From contig CAVVFO010000002.1 in the NCBI GenBank assembly GCA_963747595.1, positions 124,001 to 188,000 of the forward strand: 64,000 nt of DNA, read 5' to 3'. Of this stretch, positions 44,623 to 53,248 are shown piece by piece; position 1 is the stretch's first letter, and each line of letters starts with the position of its first letter. The notes under the pieces are model-generated. The model worked only from the letters and a program-made list of their open reading frames with translations, ran no database searches and was not told the DNA's origin. The position numbers were made by a program, and so were the translations under genes. This stretch comes from Oleiagrimonas sp963747595 (GTDB lineage Bacteria > Pseudomonadota > Gammaproteobacteria > Xanthomonadales > Rhodanobacteraceae).

Positions 44623-45028
44623 AATCTGGAGCCAAGCGACGGGGAGGTTGCGGCCCTGTCCAGCTTTGGCCCCGTGTCGCTGGAGGGGACGGGTCCCACC
44701 AGCCAAGCGTCGGACCCTGGTAGCGGTCATGGGGCGAAACTCGTTCCCGGTCACGGACGCGTTGCTGCTGCAGAGACCCGCGCATCTCTTGCAGCATCGC
44801 GTTGGACGAAGGTTTCGTGCAGCAGGGGCGTCCGATAGCTGCGACGGTCAGCGTTGTCGATAAACCTGTGCAGCCGGCTGCGGCCCTGCCAGGGTGCCGG
44901 ACCGGGAGGGCAGTGGCGGGGCGGGAAAATGGATCTGCGCCCGTGCGTCCATCTTGCCGGGCGCGCGACTGGCCCGGGTTATCAGTCATAATAAAAAGTT
45001 GTACTTGATATCCGTACGTGTTCCCTAC
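44623..45028. other. Intergenic region without a supported gene
   Basis: No clear gene, repeat or RNA was seen. The last part should contain the promoter of the RIO kinase gene. Confidence 0.35.
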
Positions 45029-45886
45029 ATGAAAATTCCCGGCACTTTGCACACTCTCATCGACGAAGGCGTGATCGACGCCGTGATGCGGCCATTGAAA
45101 AGCGGCAAGGAAGCGGACGTCTATATCGTGCGCTGCGGCGATGACCTGCGCTGCGCCAAGGTCTACAAGGACATGGCGCAGCGCAGCTTCCAGCAGCGCG
45201 CGCAATATCAGGAAGGTCGCAAGGCACGCGGCAGCCGCCAGGCCCGCGCCATGGCCAAGGCCACGCGCTTTGGTCGCAAGCAGGCCGAAGTCGCGTGGAA
45301 AAATGCCGAAGTGGATGCCTTGTACCAACTGGCCGCGGCCGGTGTTCGCGTGCCTCGGCCCTACGGGTTTTTCGATGGGGTCCTGGTCATGGAACTGGTG
45401 ACGGGCGAGGATGGGCTGTCCGCACCGCGGCTAGGCGAAGTGCAACTTTCGCCGGCCACGGCCTGTGCGTATCACCGCGTGCTCGTGCATCAAGTGGCAC
45501 GCATGTTGTGTACCGGGCTGATCCACGGGGATTTGTCCGGCTACAACGTGCTGGTGTCGGATGAGGGCCCGGTCATCATCGATCTGCCGCAGGTGGTCAG
45601 CGCCAGCGGCAACAACGCGGCACGCACGATGCTGCGGCGGGATGTGGGCAACATCAGCATTTGCCTGTCCCGTTTTGCTCCGCAACTTCTGGATACGCAC
45701 TATGCGGAGGAAATGTGGGCCTTGTTCGAGCGCGGCGAACTGCAACCGGATAGCGAACTGAGCGGTCATTTCGAATTCGACGAAAGCGACGTCGATGTGG
45801 ACAGCGTGATGCAGTCGATCATCGATGCCCGCGAAGAGGCCATCATCCGCCAGCAAGGGCGCGAAGCTGCCGAACAGGAACATTGA
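45029..45886 (+). CDS. RIO-type atypical serine protein kinase
   Basis: This 285-residue protein has the RIO kinase layout. The nucleotide-binding region is GKEADVYIVRCGDDLRCAKV with the ATP-binding Lys near the end. The catalytic loop is LIHGDLSGYNVLV, and the metal-binding stretch is PVIIDLPQVVSA in place of DFG. An Arg/Gln-rich helix (RAQYQEGRKARGSRQARAM) follows the first lobe, as in the bacterial PA4780-like branch. Its target is unknown. ATG 45029 begins MKIPGTLHTLIDEGVIDAVM; the longer frame has no homology. Confidence 0.92.
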   Translation: MKIPGTLHTLIDEGVIDAVMRPLKSGKEADVYIVRCGDDLRCAKVYKDMAQRSFQQRAQYQEGRKARGSRQARAMAKATRFGRKQAEVAWKNAEVDALYQLAAAGVRVPRPYGFFDGVLVMELVTGEDGLSAPRLGEVQLSPATACAYHRVLVHQVARMLCTGLIHGDLSGYNVLVSDEGPVIIDLPQVVSASGNNAARTMLRRDVGNISICLSRFAPQLLDTHYAEEMWALFERGELQPDSELSGHFEFDESDVDVDSVMQSIIDAREEAIIRQQGREAAEQEH

Positions 45887-46131
45887 CGCGCAGGAAACGG
45901 GTGCCGCCGGGCGAGCGCTTGCCCGCGGCGGGGTGATTCGGAAGCCTCTCCGGCGGTCCCGGCAGCAGCAAGCATGTGTACCGACGCTTCACAGGGTGTG
46001 CTGATGGATCGCAACGGGCACGACCCTGTTTTGCCCTGCCTTGGTCCAGCCCGCAGGGCGACCGTGCCAATTGCCCCCGGACACGCTGCGTCGCCTTTCA
46101 GGGCATGAAATCGCGCAGGCGAACCCTAAAC

Positions 46132-46149
46132 AGCCGGCGACACCCGGCT
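46132..46149 (-). terminator. Weak hairpin after the fifth PEP-CTERM gene
   Basis: On the minus strand AGCCGG-GTGTCG-CCGGCT is followed by GTTTAG, 14 bp after the stop at 46164. The short T run makes it a weak candidate. Confidence 0.4.
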
Positions 46150-46163
46150 ACCTGGCCGATCGG

Positions 46164-46895
46164 CTACGTCGTATTTTTCGCATTGCGCCGCCAAGCGAAC
46201 AGGGCAAGCAACGCGGCACCGAAGAGCCAGACGAAGTTCGGCTCTGGCACTGCGGCGTGGACGCCGCTGAACTGGAAGTCACTGACCCGGTTGCCGCCGG
46301 CCGAGGTGTCCGGAAGGATTACGGCAAACCCATAGGTGAGGCCGCCCGGGGACATGAACCCGTCACTCCACAGGTCCACGAAACCGCCGTTGTCGAGGGT
46401 GAACATCACCCCGTAGGGGTCCAGAAAGCCGCCAGAGAAGGGGTAATCCCAACATGTGCGCGGCGAGCCGTCAGGATAAAAAAGGTCGTCGTACGTGATC
46501 GATGTGTCCCTCGGCGGCGGATTCAGGACGGCAAGCGTGCTGTAGCTCATCGGGAACGGCACCGGAGGAAAAGGCAGCGGATCGTCCGCCGGGCTGGGCA
46601 CCACGTCGTTGGGGGTGGCGAAATTCCGCGCCACCACCCCGGTGATCGATGCCATATTGATGCCGAGGGCGGTGTCGGAAAACGTACCGCTTGCAGCCGT
46701 GATGATCTGGGCGCCCGCCGGATCGCCAATGGTGGTATCGGGCGCAATCGTCAGCGATGCGTGCCCGCTTCCCCCTGCGCCATTGAAGCCGATCTGGACG
46801 GGGGTGGCCAGCGCCCAGGGGGCCAGTGCAAACAAGACCAGCATCGAGGCTGCCAAGATCCCGCCTTTCGCCAACCGGTTCTCTTTCGTGCTCAT
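46164..46895 (-). CDS. PEP-CTERM sorting domain protein
   Basis: This 243-residue protein has a signal peptide (AASMLVLFALAPWALA), a beta-rich body and the tail VPEPNFVWLFGAALLALFAW with RRNAK. The tail is less Gly-rich than those of the other four. ATG 46895 is chosen because GGAGGT lies 9-14 bases upstream; ATG 46913 is an alternative. The much longer open frame starting at 47321 is not supported. A sigma-54 promoter and the activator element lie upstream. Confidence 0.9.
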   Translation of the reverse strand: MSTKENRLAKGGILAASMLVLFALAPWALATPVQIGFNGAGGSGHASLTIAPDTTIGDPAGAQIITAASGTFSDTALGINMASITGVVARNFATPNDVVPSPADDPLPFPPVPFPMSYSTLAVLNPPPRDTSITYDDLFYPDGSPRTCWDYPFSGGFLDPYGVMFTLDNGGFVDLWSDGFMSPGGLTYGFAVILPDTSAGGNRVSDFQFSGVHAAVPEPNFVWLFGAALLALFAWRRNAKNTT

Positions 46896-46953
46896 TGCCT
46901 TTACCTCCGCCATCGGCGTGACGCAGGGCAAGTCGCTCTGCAACTGCTGACCA

Positions 46954-46969
46954 AGCATCTTTTGAGCCA
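46954..46969 (-). promoter_or_regulatory. Sigma-54 promoter of the 46164-46895 PEP-CTERM gene
   Basis: Minus strand TGGCTCAAAAGATGCT has GG and GC at the correct 10-base separation. It is the weakest match of the five to TGGCAC. Confidence 0.7.
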
Positions 46970-47032
46970 GTGCACAACACGTTGTTTTCATGGGGTCTGG
47001 TGTTGTTCTTTTTACGTGTTTCCTGGCCAATT

Positions 47033-47049
47033 TGTAAATTTCTCCGACG
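47033..47049 (-). promoter_or_regulatory. Upstream activator element for the 46164-46895 gene
   Basis: Minus strand CGTCGGAGAAATTTACA lies 63 bp upstream of the sigma-54 promoter. Confidence 0.72.
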
Positions 47050-47554
47050 TTTTCACGGACGCTGACGAAAGGGCGTCGGGAGCCATTGCCGACGTACCAT
47101 GCGTGCCGCGGGCGGGCGATGATGGTGTGCCTGGCAAGGCATCCGCGCCGGGCGTTTGGCCGGTCATCCCGGCGCATGGTCCAGCGGGAGAAACGGCCGG
47201 CGAGCGGGGTTCCCGCCCGAGGAGGAGCCTCAGCGGCCTGCAAGAGCCCGGGCCCCGCGCGAGGTTGCGCTTGTGCACAGGCTGCTGACGCCGGACGCGG
47301 CGGTGGCTGCCGCGGATGCATACGTTCGGACGCAATCCAGCGGGCGTTTCAATGACGGCCATATGCGCGCCGCACCCTTTGGCAACGGTGGCTGCAAGCC
47401 GTGTCTGCCGGATTCGGGCGGCTGATTGCCCAGGTGCCGTCGCGACATCGAATCCCACCTGAATCGTTGCGCAGCCGGGTGATTGAGACATGCGGAGCGG
47501 ATAGTAAGATCACGGGTGTTCGGGGAGGGCCTGCTCACATCAGGAGCGCATTCC
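47050..47554. other. Intergenic region before the MBL/rhodanese gene
   Basis: No supported gene. The promoter of the downstream sulfur gene set should be in its last 100 bases. Confidence 0.35.
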
Positions 47555-48913
47555 ATGTTTTTTGAACGCATGAAGACTCCCGGCATCGCCCACGTGGCGT
47601 ACGTCCTCGCGGAAAGCGGCGAGGCGGTGCTGGTGGATCCGCGTCGCGATCTGGACGACTACCTCGCTGTGTTGCGCGCCAATGGCTTGACTCTGCGATA
47701 CGTGCTCGAGACGCACCGCCAGGAAGATTTCGAGATGGGCGGCGCCGAGCTGCGCCGACTGACCGGCGCCAGGATCGTGGCCGGCGATCACGAATATTTT
47801 TCCCACGCCGATATTCGCCTGGCTGACGGCGATGAGTTCACGGTCGGCGGTTTGCGGTTGCGCGGTCTGCACACTCCGGGCCATACGCCCGAAAGCATGT
47901 GTTATGCGATCTACCTCGCGGATGGACCGGAGCGCGCCTGGGGCGTCTTCACGGGTGATGCGCTGTTCGCGGGCGATACCGGTCGCACGGATCTCGCCGA
48001 TGCGGACAGGACGGCGGAGAACGCCGGCCTGCTTTACGACGTCCTGCAGGAGAAGGTGTTTCCGCTCGGCGATCAAGCCCTGATGTTTCCCGCGCATGGG
48101 GCAGGTTCCGTCTGTGGCGGCAATGTCGCCGAACGGGACCACACCACCCTCGGCATTGAACAGGCTTCGAATGCCGCCGCCGTCATGACGCGGGACGAAT
48201 TCATGCGGCACAAAGCGCACGAGCGCATCGCCCGGCCGCCATATTTCACGCTGATGGAAAAAGTCAATCTGGAGGCTGGCCGACCTCTCGACGCACGGCC
48301 TGTGCCTTGGCTGCAAGCGGGGGAGTTTCACGAACGCATCCGGAATGGCATCGTCATCGACACACGCGATGCGGAGGCTTTCGCGGGCGGTCATGTTCCC
48401 GACTCCTACAGCATCTGGCTGAATGGCCTGGGGCGGTACGGAGGCTGGATCACCAACCACCTCCCGGTCTATCTCATCGTCGACGGTCCTGCAGAACTGC
48501 TCGAGGCGCAGCTCGCCCTGGCGCGCATCGGCCGCGACGATGTCGCCGGAGCGCTTGCGGGCGGCTTCGCGGCATGGCGCGATGCGGGGCTGCCGATCGA
48601 GATGTCCGGCACGATGACCCCCCGCCAATTGCAAGCCGCCGACGACCATGCGGTTCTTGATGTCCGCGAGATCAGCGAGTTCGAAGATGAGGGCCATATA
48701 CGCGGCGCGCGCCACATCTTTGTCGGTGATCTCGAGGAGAGGCTCGGCGAACTGGGCGTGAAAAAAGATGAACCGCTGGCGGTGACCTGCAGCGTCGGCC
48801 ACCGGGGCAGCCTCGCGGTCAGCATGCTCGAACGCCACGGGTATGAGCACGTGTTCAATCTGCTGGGCGGGATGACTGCCTGGCACAAGCAGGATTATGA
48901 CGTCGCGACGTGA
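47555..48913 (+). CDS. MBL-fold persulfide dioxygenase-like / rhodanese fusion
   Basis: This 452-residue protein has an N-terminal metallo-beta-lactamase fold (about residues 1-240) and a C-terminal part with two rhodanese-like domains. The metal motif, normally HxHxDH, reads THRQEDF: the first His and the Asp are kept, the others are not. Other metal-site blocks are present, LHTPGHTPES, FTGDALFAGDTGRTD and FPAHGAGSVCG. The last rhodanese has an active-site Cys in VTCSVGHRGS, while the first lacks one (LIVDGPAE). Related fusions oxidise glutathione persulfide or move sulfane sulfur. ATG 47555 follows CAGGAG. A DUF442 and a DUF302 gene follow. Confidence 0.85.
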   Translation: MFFERMKTPGIAHVAYVLAESGEAVLVDPRRDLDDYLAVLRANGLTLRYVLETHRQEDFEMGGAELRRLTGARIVAGDHEYFSHADIRLADGDEFTVGGLRLRGLHTPGHTPESMCYAIYLADGPERAWGVFTGDALFAGDTGRTDLADADRTAENAGLLYDVLQEKVFPLGDQALMFPAHGAGSVCGGNVAERDHTTLGIEQASNAAAVMTRDEFMRHKAHERIARPPYFTLMEKVNLEAGRPLDARPVPWLQAGEFHERIRNGIVIDTRDAEAFAGGHVPDSYSIWLNGLGRYGGWITNHLPVYLIVDGPAELLEAQLALARIGRDDVAGALAGGFAAWRDAGLPIEMSGTMTPRQLQAADDHAVLDVREISEFEDEGHIRGARHIFVGDLEERLGELGVKKDEPLAVTCSVGHRGSLAVSMLERHGYEHVFNLLGGMTAWHKQDYDVAT

Positions 48914-49083
48914 GCTGACGCGGTTCGGAGCGCGGCCCGATATGCGGCAAGAGGCACGCGATGGCCGCAACGGTTCGCAGACGGCGAAGTGCGCAGCCCG
49001 GTGCCTCATACGTCGTGCAGCGCCATGGCAGCGGCCATCGAGGACGCATTTACCACCGATCACATGGTTGCAGGAGAGCGTCG

Positions 49084-49539
49084 ATGAAAGACAGCATCAA
49101 GGTAAACGAACGGTTCATTGTCGGGCGGGACCAGCCAACACCGGAAGACCTGGACGAGCTGGCCCGACGTGGCTTCAAATCCCTCGTGAACCTGCGCACT
49201 TCAGGTGAGGAGGGGCAAACAATGTCACCGCACGAAGAGGGAGAGAAAGCGCGCAAGGCGGGTCTGACCTACGCGCACATTCCGGTGGCGGGAGACCAGT
49301 TGGGCACGGAGCTTGTTGATCGGTTTCGCGCCGAGGTTGCAGCCTTGCCGGGACCGGTGCTGGTGCATTGCGCATCGGGAAAGCGTTCCGGAGCGTTCAC
49401 CATGATGCACGTGGGCATAGAACGCGGAACGCCGGGCGATGAAGTCATCGAGAAGGCCCTGGACATGGGGTTCGAGTGCGACACGCCGGAGCTGAAGCAG
49501 TTCGTGCGTGACTACGTCGACGAGAAGCGACAGGCGTAA
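49084..49539 (+). CDS. DUF442 / BLH-type phosphatase family protein
   Basis: This 151-residue protein has a dual-specificity phosphatase-like fold. The active-site loop is LVHCASGKRSGAF, with Cys and Arg in a CX5R arrangement, and the N-terminal half contains GRDQPTPEDLDELARRGF. DUF442 domains often occur next to, or fused with, MBL-fold persulfide dioxygenases (as in Blh), which fits the upstream gene. The substrate is unknown; a role in sulfide metabolism is inferred from context. ATG 49084 follows GGAGAG by 6 bases. Confidence 0.88.
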   Translation: MKDSIKVNERFIVGRDQPTPEDLDELARRGFKSLVNLRTSGEEGQTMSPHEEGEKARKAGLTYAHIPVAGDQLGTELVDRFRAEVAALPGPVLVHCASGKRSGAFTMMHVGIERGTPGDEVIEKALDMGFECDTPELKQFVRDYVDEKRQA

Positions 49540-49626
49540 CGGCACCCACGGCTGTCACCGTCTCGCAAGATGGCCAGGTCGTGGCGAAGGTACTCGCGGC
49601 TTGCCGCATACACACCGGAGATCGAA

Positions 49627-50010
49627 ATGGATTATGCGTATGTAAAGGACATGAACCTCGGCTTCGACGCCGCCAAGGAGAAGGTGACCGCCGCCTTGGC
49701 GCAACAGGGTTTCGGCGTATTGACGGAAATCGATGTCAGCGGCGTGCTGAAAAAGAAGCGGGACATCGACTTTCGCCCCTATGTCATTCTCGGTGCCTGC
49801 AACCCGGATCTTGCGCACCGCGCGCTGCAGGTTGCTGCGCAGGTGGGCCTGCTGCTGCCATGCAACGTCGTCGTGGAGAGCGTGGACGGCGGCAGCCGCG
49901 TGTCGATACTGAATCCCAGGACGATGTTTCAGGTAGCGGAGGAACCGGCGCTTGAGCCGATCGCCGATGAAGCGGACGAAAAATTGCGCGCGGCGCTGGA
50001 GAGCCTGTGA
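49627..50010 (+). CDS. DUF302 family protein
   Basis: This 127-residue protein starts MDYAYVKDMNLGFDAAKEKV and contains GVLTEIDVSGVLKKKRDIDF and YVILGACNPDLAHRAL, the DUF302 pattern with one conserved Cys. DUF302 proteins are small and soluble and are often seen in sulfur and redox clusters. It lies 87 bp after the DUF442 gene and probably belongs to the same operon. An in-frame start at 49570 lacks family similarity. Confidence 0.88.
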   Translation: MDYAYVKDMNLGFDAAKEKVTAALAQQGFGVLTEIDVSGVLKKKRDIDFRPYVILGACNPDLAHRALQVAAQVGLLLPCNVVVESVDGGSRVSILNPRTMFQVAEEPALEPIADEADEKLRAALESL

Positions 50011-50279
50011 GCTGCCGGTGTTTCCTCTTCAGCGGTACATGATGGGCGATATCACTGGATCTCATCGGCCCCCTGTTTGAGGGCATTGCCGATCATCGGC
50101 ATGGCCGCGCTGATCATTCATCCCGCAATCGGCGCGTCTGGGAACCGAGGTCACATATGTTTGGGCGTCCAGACATCCGGGAGATGGCACGGCTCGACAG
50201 GCCCATGGGCGGTGCTCTGCCATTTTATCCGCTCTTGCGGCATGTTTCCCCTTCATGCGGCTTGCCTGGGCCAACCGCC

Positions 50280-51320
50280 CTACGGCTTGGGACGCGGGGT
50301 CGTGGCCACGCTGGGCGGCAGGGTTGGCAAGACGACCTTCGGCTGGTCGCCCGTCAATGACCCGAGGAAGGCCGTGATCTTGCTTACATCTGCATCGCTC
50401 AACTTCGCCCCGAGCTGGCTGTTGCCCATGACCGCGACGGCCTGACGCAGGTCCCACACCTTGCCGCTATGGAAATACGGGGCGGTCAGGACGATGTTGC
50501 GCAGCGAGGGCACACGGAACACGTATTCGTCGCTGGCGGTCTTGGTCACCGCGAAGCGGCCTTTGTCGTCGGGCGGAAGAATGCTGGCTCCGGGACGCTC
50601 GACAACGCCGAAGGGGGCATACATGCCGCCGCCGACGTTGATGCCGTTGTGGCATGCCCCGCATCCTTTGTTGATGAACAAGGCCAAGCCTTCTTTTTGC
50701 CGCGCGTCGAGAGCCTTTTCATCGCCCTCGAGATAGCGATCGAATGGTGCGTTTGGGGTGATCAATGTGGCCTCAAATAATGCGATCACCTTTCGCACGT
50801 TGTCGAAGGTGATCGGATTTGCGGTGCCTGAAAAGGCCTTCGCGAACACCGCAGCGTAACCCGGTATACCTTTGAGTTGTTCGACGACATGTGCCTTGGT
50901 CATATCCATCTCGACCGGATTGAGCAGCGGTCCACCCGCCTGATGTTCGAGATCCTTGGCACGTCCATCCCAGAACTGTGCGACATCGAACACCGCGTTG
51001 TAGACCGTCGGTGCGTTGCGGCCGCCGTGTTGCCAGCGGTGGCCCAGCGAGGTCTCCTGCAGGTCGACTCCGCCCATTCCGATCATGTGACAGGAGTTGC
51101 AGCTGATGGAGTGACTTTGCGATAGCCGTGGCTCGAAGTAGAGCATTTTTCCCAGCTCCACTTTGGCCGGCGTTGCGGGATTGTCCGGCAACTTTGGCGC
51201 TGAGACGGGCAACGGTTTGAACAATCCCTGAGCCTGCTTCATCAGGGCATCCTGGGGCCAGGCCTGCCCCGTCACCAGGTATCCAATGACGATGAGGATG
51301 AGAAGACTCATGTGCCGCAT
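50280..51320 (-). CDS. Exported di-haem cytochrome c peroxidase-like protein
   Basis: This 346-residue protein has a signal peptide (LLILIVIGYLVTGQAWPQ) and two c-type haem motifs, CNSCH (about residue 75) and CGACH (about residue 220). The surrounding LGKMLYFEPRLSQSHSISC and GRNAPTVYNAVF match bacterial di-haem peroxidases of the CcpA/MauG type. It should reduce hydrogen peroxide in the periplasm. The start at 51320 gives the signal sequence directly. Confidence 0.9.
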   Translation of the reverse strand: MRHMSLLILIVIGYLVTGQAWPQDALMKQAQGLFKPLPVSAPKLPDNPATPAKVELGKMLYFEPRLSQSHSISCNSCHMIGMGGVDLQETSLGHRWQHGGRNAPTVYNAVFDVAQFWDGRAKDLEHQAGGPLLNPVEMDMTKAHVVEQLKGIPGYAAVFAKAFSGTANPITFDNVRKVIALFEATLITPNAPFDRYLEGDEKALDARQKEGLALFINKGCGACHNGINVGGGMYAPFGVVERPGASILPPDDKGRFAVTKTASDEYVFRVPSLRNIVLTAPYFHSGKVWDLRQAVAVMGNSQLGAKLSDADVSKITAFLGSLTGDQPKVVLPTLPPSVATTPRPKP

Positions 51321-51449
51321 GGGATTGCCTTTTGATGTAGGGCGTAACCGCCGTGGTGGACACACAGGAACTTCTCATGACTATATGCTCCGGCCCACTT
51401 GTATCCCAGATGAACCGCCTCCTGCGCGGAGGTGCCAACTGTGGGGCAG

Positions 51450-52071
51450 GATGGAGTGATGAGCAGATCAGTGAACTCTACAGTGACGGGGGAGCGGGTA
51501 GTTCGTATGGTGTTCGAGTACCGGAAGGCCTGTGCCCGCATGGGCGGCAGTCGAGTCGATTGCCGCGAAGGAGCGGATGCACAGCACAAATGTTGTAAAA
51601 CCAGGTCCGGCAGGCTGAGTGGGATCGATGCGTGCGTAGGGGCTGAGCAACTTCCGGCGTGAGAAGATGAGCGTGTTTTGCCCAGCCGGAGCTCGATCGC
51701 CGACTGCGCAAATGAAGGCATTCATCGACGAGAGACGAGACGACCACCACAGCTGTCTGCGGCGTCGAGTCAATCGGCCGGGTGCTGCCGATTGCTGCGT
51801 CGACGACCACCTGCATGTCGCTCGCCATGCGGATCCGTCCACGGCGCCCGCCCGGGTCCGCAACGATGCCGCCGATCCAAGGATATGGGAGGAGAGCTTC
51901 CGGGTTCATGGGGTGCTCAGGGTATGGCGCCAATTGCGGCGTGAAGGCGCGACGGTAGCCCCTGCACGTTGGGCCGCCTCACGCATCGGTTGCGTTCGCA
52001 AGAGCGTTTGCAAGGCGGGATTCGAGGGAAGCGATGCACAGGCTGTGGAGTCCACGGCGGCTAAACAGTAA
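51450..52071 (+). pseudogene. IS3-family orfA/orfB relic
   Basis: OrfA-like pieces appear across frames: TVTGERVVRMVFEYR and, after a shift, PAWAAVESIAAKERM. OrfB-like pieces follow: QMKAFIDERRDDH, then GVESIGRVLPIAASTTT in another frame, and VHGVLRVWRQLRREGATVA. These match, in order, the orfA end and the orfB beginning of IS3 elements of the IS2/IS911 type. Several frameshifts and stops are present, and the integrase core is missing. It is unrelated in sequence to the intact IS3 element at 32.0-33.6 kb. Confidence 0.75.
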
Positions 52072-52221
52072 ATCGGGCATTCTCCACGCGCGGCACGCTT
52101 CCCGAGTGTAGTGGCCAGAATGCCGTCCGCCGCCCCGGAGAGTGTGAAGGGCATCGTCGAGATGGCCGGGGTAGAATCAGCCGGGCGGGAAAGAGCGTTG
52201 CGGGCCAATTCGGATATTTTC

Positions 52222-52710
52222 ATGGATATCATTCATATTCACACGCTGATCGGCAGCCGCGGGCACATTGTCTGGTGGCAGATGATGATCCGTGCCGTGC
52301 TGATTCTGTTTTACGGGCTGTTGCTCGTGCGCTTCGCCGGTCGGCGGATGTTCGGCAAATTGACCGCGCTCGATATTATCCTTGCAGTGCTGATCGGCTC
52401 CAACCTGAGCCGCACGTTGACCGCCAATGCGCCGTTCCTGCCGACGCTTGCGGCCACGGCCGGCATCATGCTCGTGTACTGGCTCTTGATGTATGCCTCC
52501 ATGCGGGTGCCGGTGATCAGCTGGATCGTTAAGGGCCGGCCGATTCTGCTGGTGCGCGACGGTGAAGTAAATCACGGGAAAATGAATAGACTCGGTATTG
52601 GCGAGCGGGATCTGGCCGAGGCGATGCGCGGGTCGGGCGTTACCCATCTGCGTGCAATAAAGGAAGCGTATCTGGAGCGCGACGGCAGTATCAGCATTCT
52701 GAAGAAATAA
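52222..52710 (+). CDS. DUF421 (YetF-like) membrane protein
   Basis: This 162-residue protein has three membrane segments in its first 90 residues (IRAVLILFYGLLLVRFAG, LDIILAVLIGSNLSRTL, ATAGIMLVYWLLMYASM). The soluble part has KGRPILLVRDGEVNHGKMNR and ends EAYLERDGSISILKK. This is the DUF421/YetF layout, whose role is unknown. ATG 52222 begins the predicted membrane part. It is a single gene with no close partners. Confidence 0.9.
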   Translation: MDIIHIHTLIGSRGHIVWWQMMIRAVLILFYGLLLVRFAGRRMFGKLTALDIILAVLIGSNLSRTLTANAPFLPTLAATAGIMLVYWLLMYASMRVPVISWIVKGRPILLVRDGEVNHGKMNRLGIGERDLAEAMRGSGVTHLRAIKEAYLERDGSISILKK

Positions 52711-53248
52711 TATTCGGCCGCGTCCGGCGGAGCAAAAACACACGCACCGGATATGCAAGAGAGAAACGCCGGAAAAAGATGAAGGGTTGCCGTATTCCTG
52801 GGCCCGGATGATCGTCATTTATTGGGCATGACGAGTCGGTTTGCGTGCATGCCGGGGCGGCCAGAATTATGCCCAGTACATCCAGGACGCCGAGCAGGCC
52901 GGCGATCAGGATGCAGCGAGCTTCCTGCGCGAAGTGCAGCAGCAGGATGGCGAGCGTGGTGCCTGCCGTAATCCGGGCGGGCAGTGGGTGGCCGCCGCGG
53001 GCTGCTCGCCTCTCGCCCCACGTTGCAGCGGCGAGGTGTACAGCGTGATTGCGCTCCCGGCTTCACGTGACGTGCGAGCCGGCTCTCGCCCCTGGTCGCC
53101 GTTCGGCGCCTCAAGTCGCGCCCCGACATCCGCTTCCCGGCCCGCGGCCTCCGGGAAGATTTTTCATCACGGAACTCCGTTGCAATCGGCTCTTGCACAG
53201 GAATGACATCGGTTGAGGGTTGGCCGCGCGACGCTCTAGGATGGATAT
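52711..53248. other. Intergenic region with a possible gene fragment
   Basis: No intact gene. On the + strand at about 52854-52965 the stretch QNYAQYIQDAEQAGDQDAAS with FLREVQQQD looks like the end of a helical stress-type protein, but no start or continuation is found. Confidence 0.4.

Noticed and set aside
46896..47321. Extended N-terminus of the fifth PEP-CTERM gene
   Set aside because: The signal peptide starts at 46895 with a GGAGGT site. The extension would run through the sigma-54 promoter and activator element.
51667..52071. A 134-codon plus-strand open frame as a real gene
   Set aside because: Its readable parts are IS3 orfB pieces interrupted by frame changes, so it is described as a relic.
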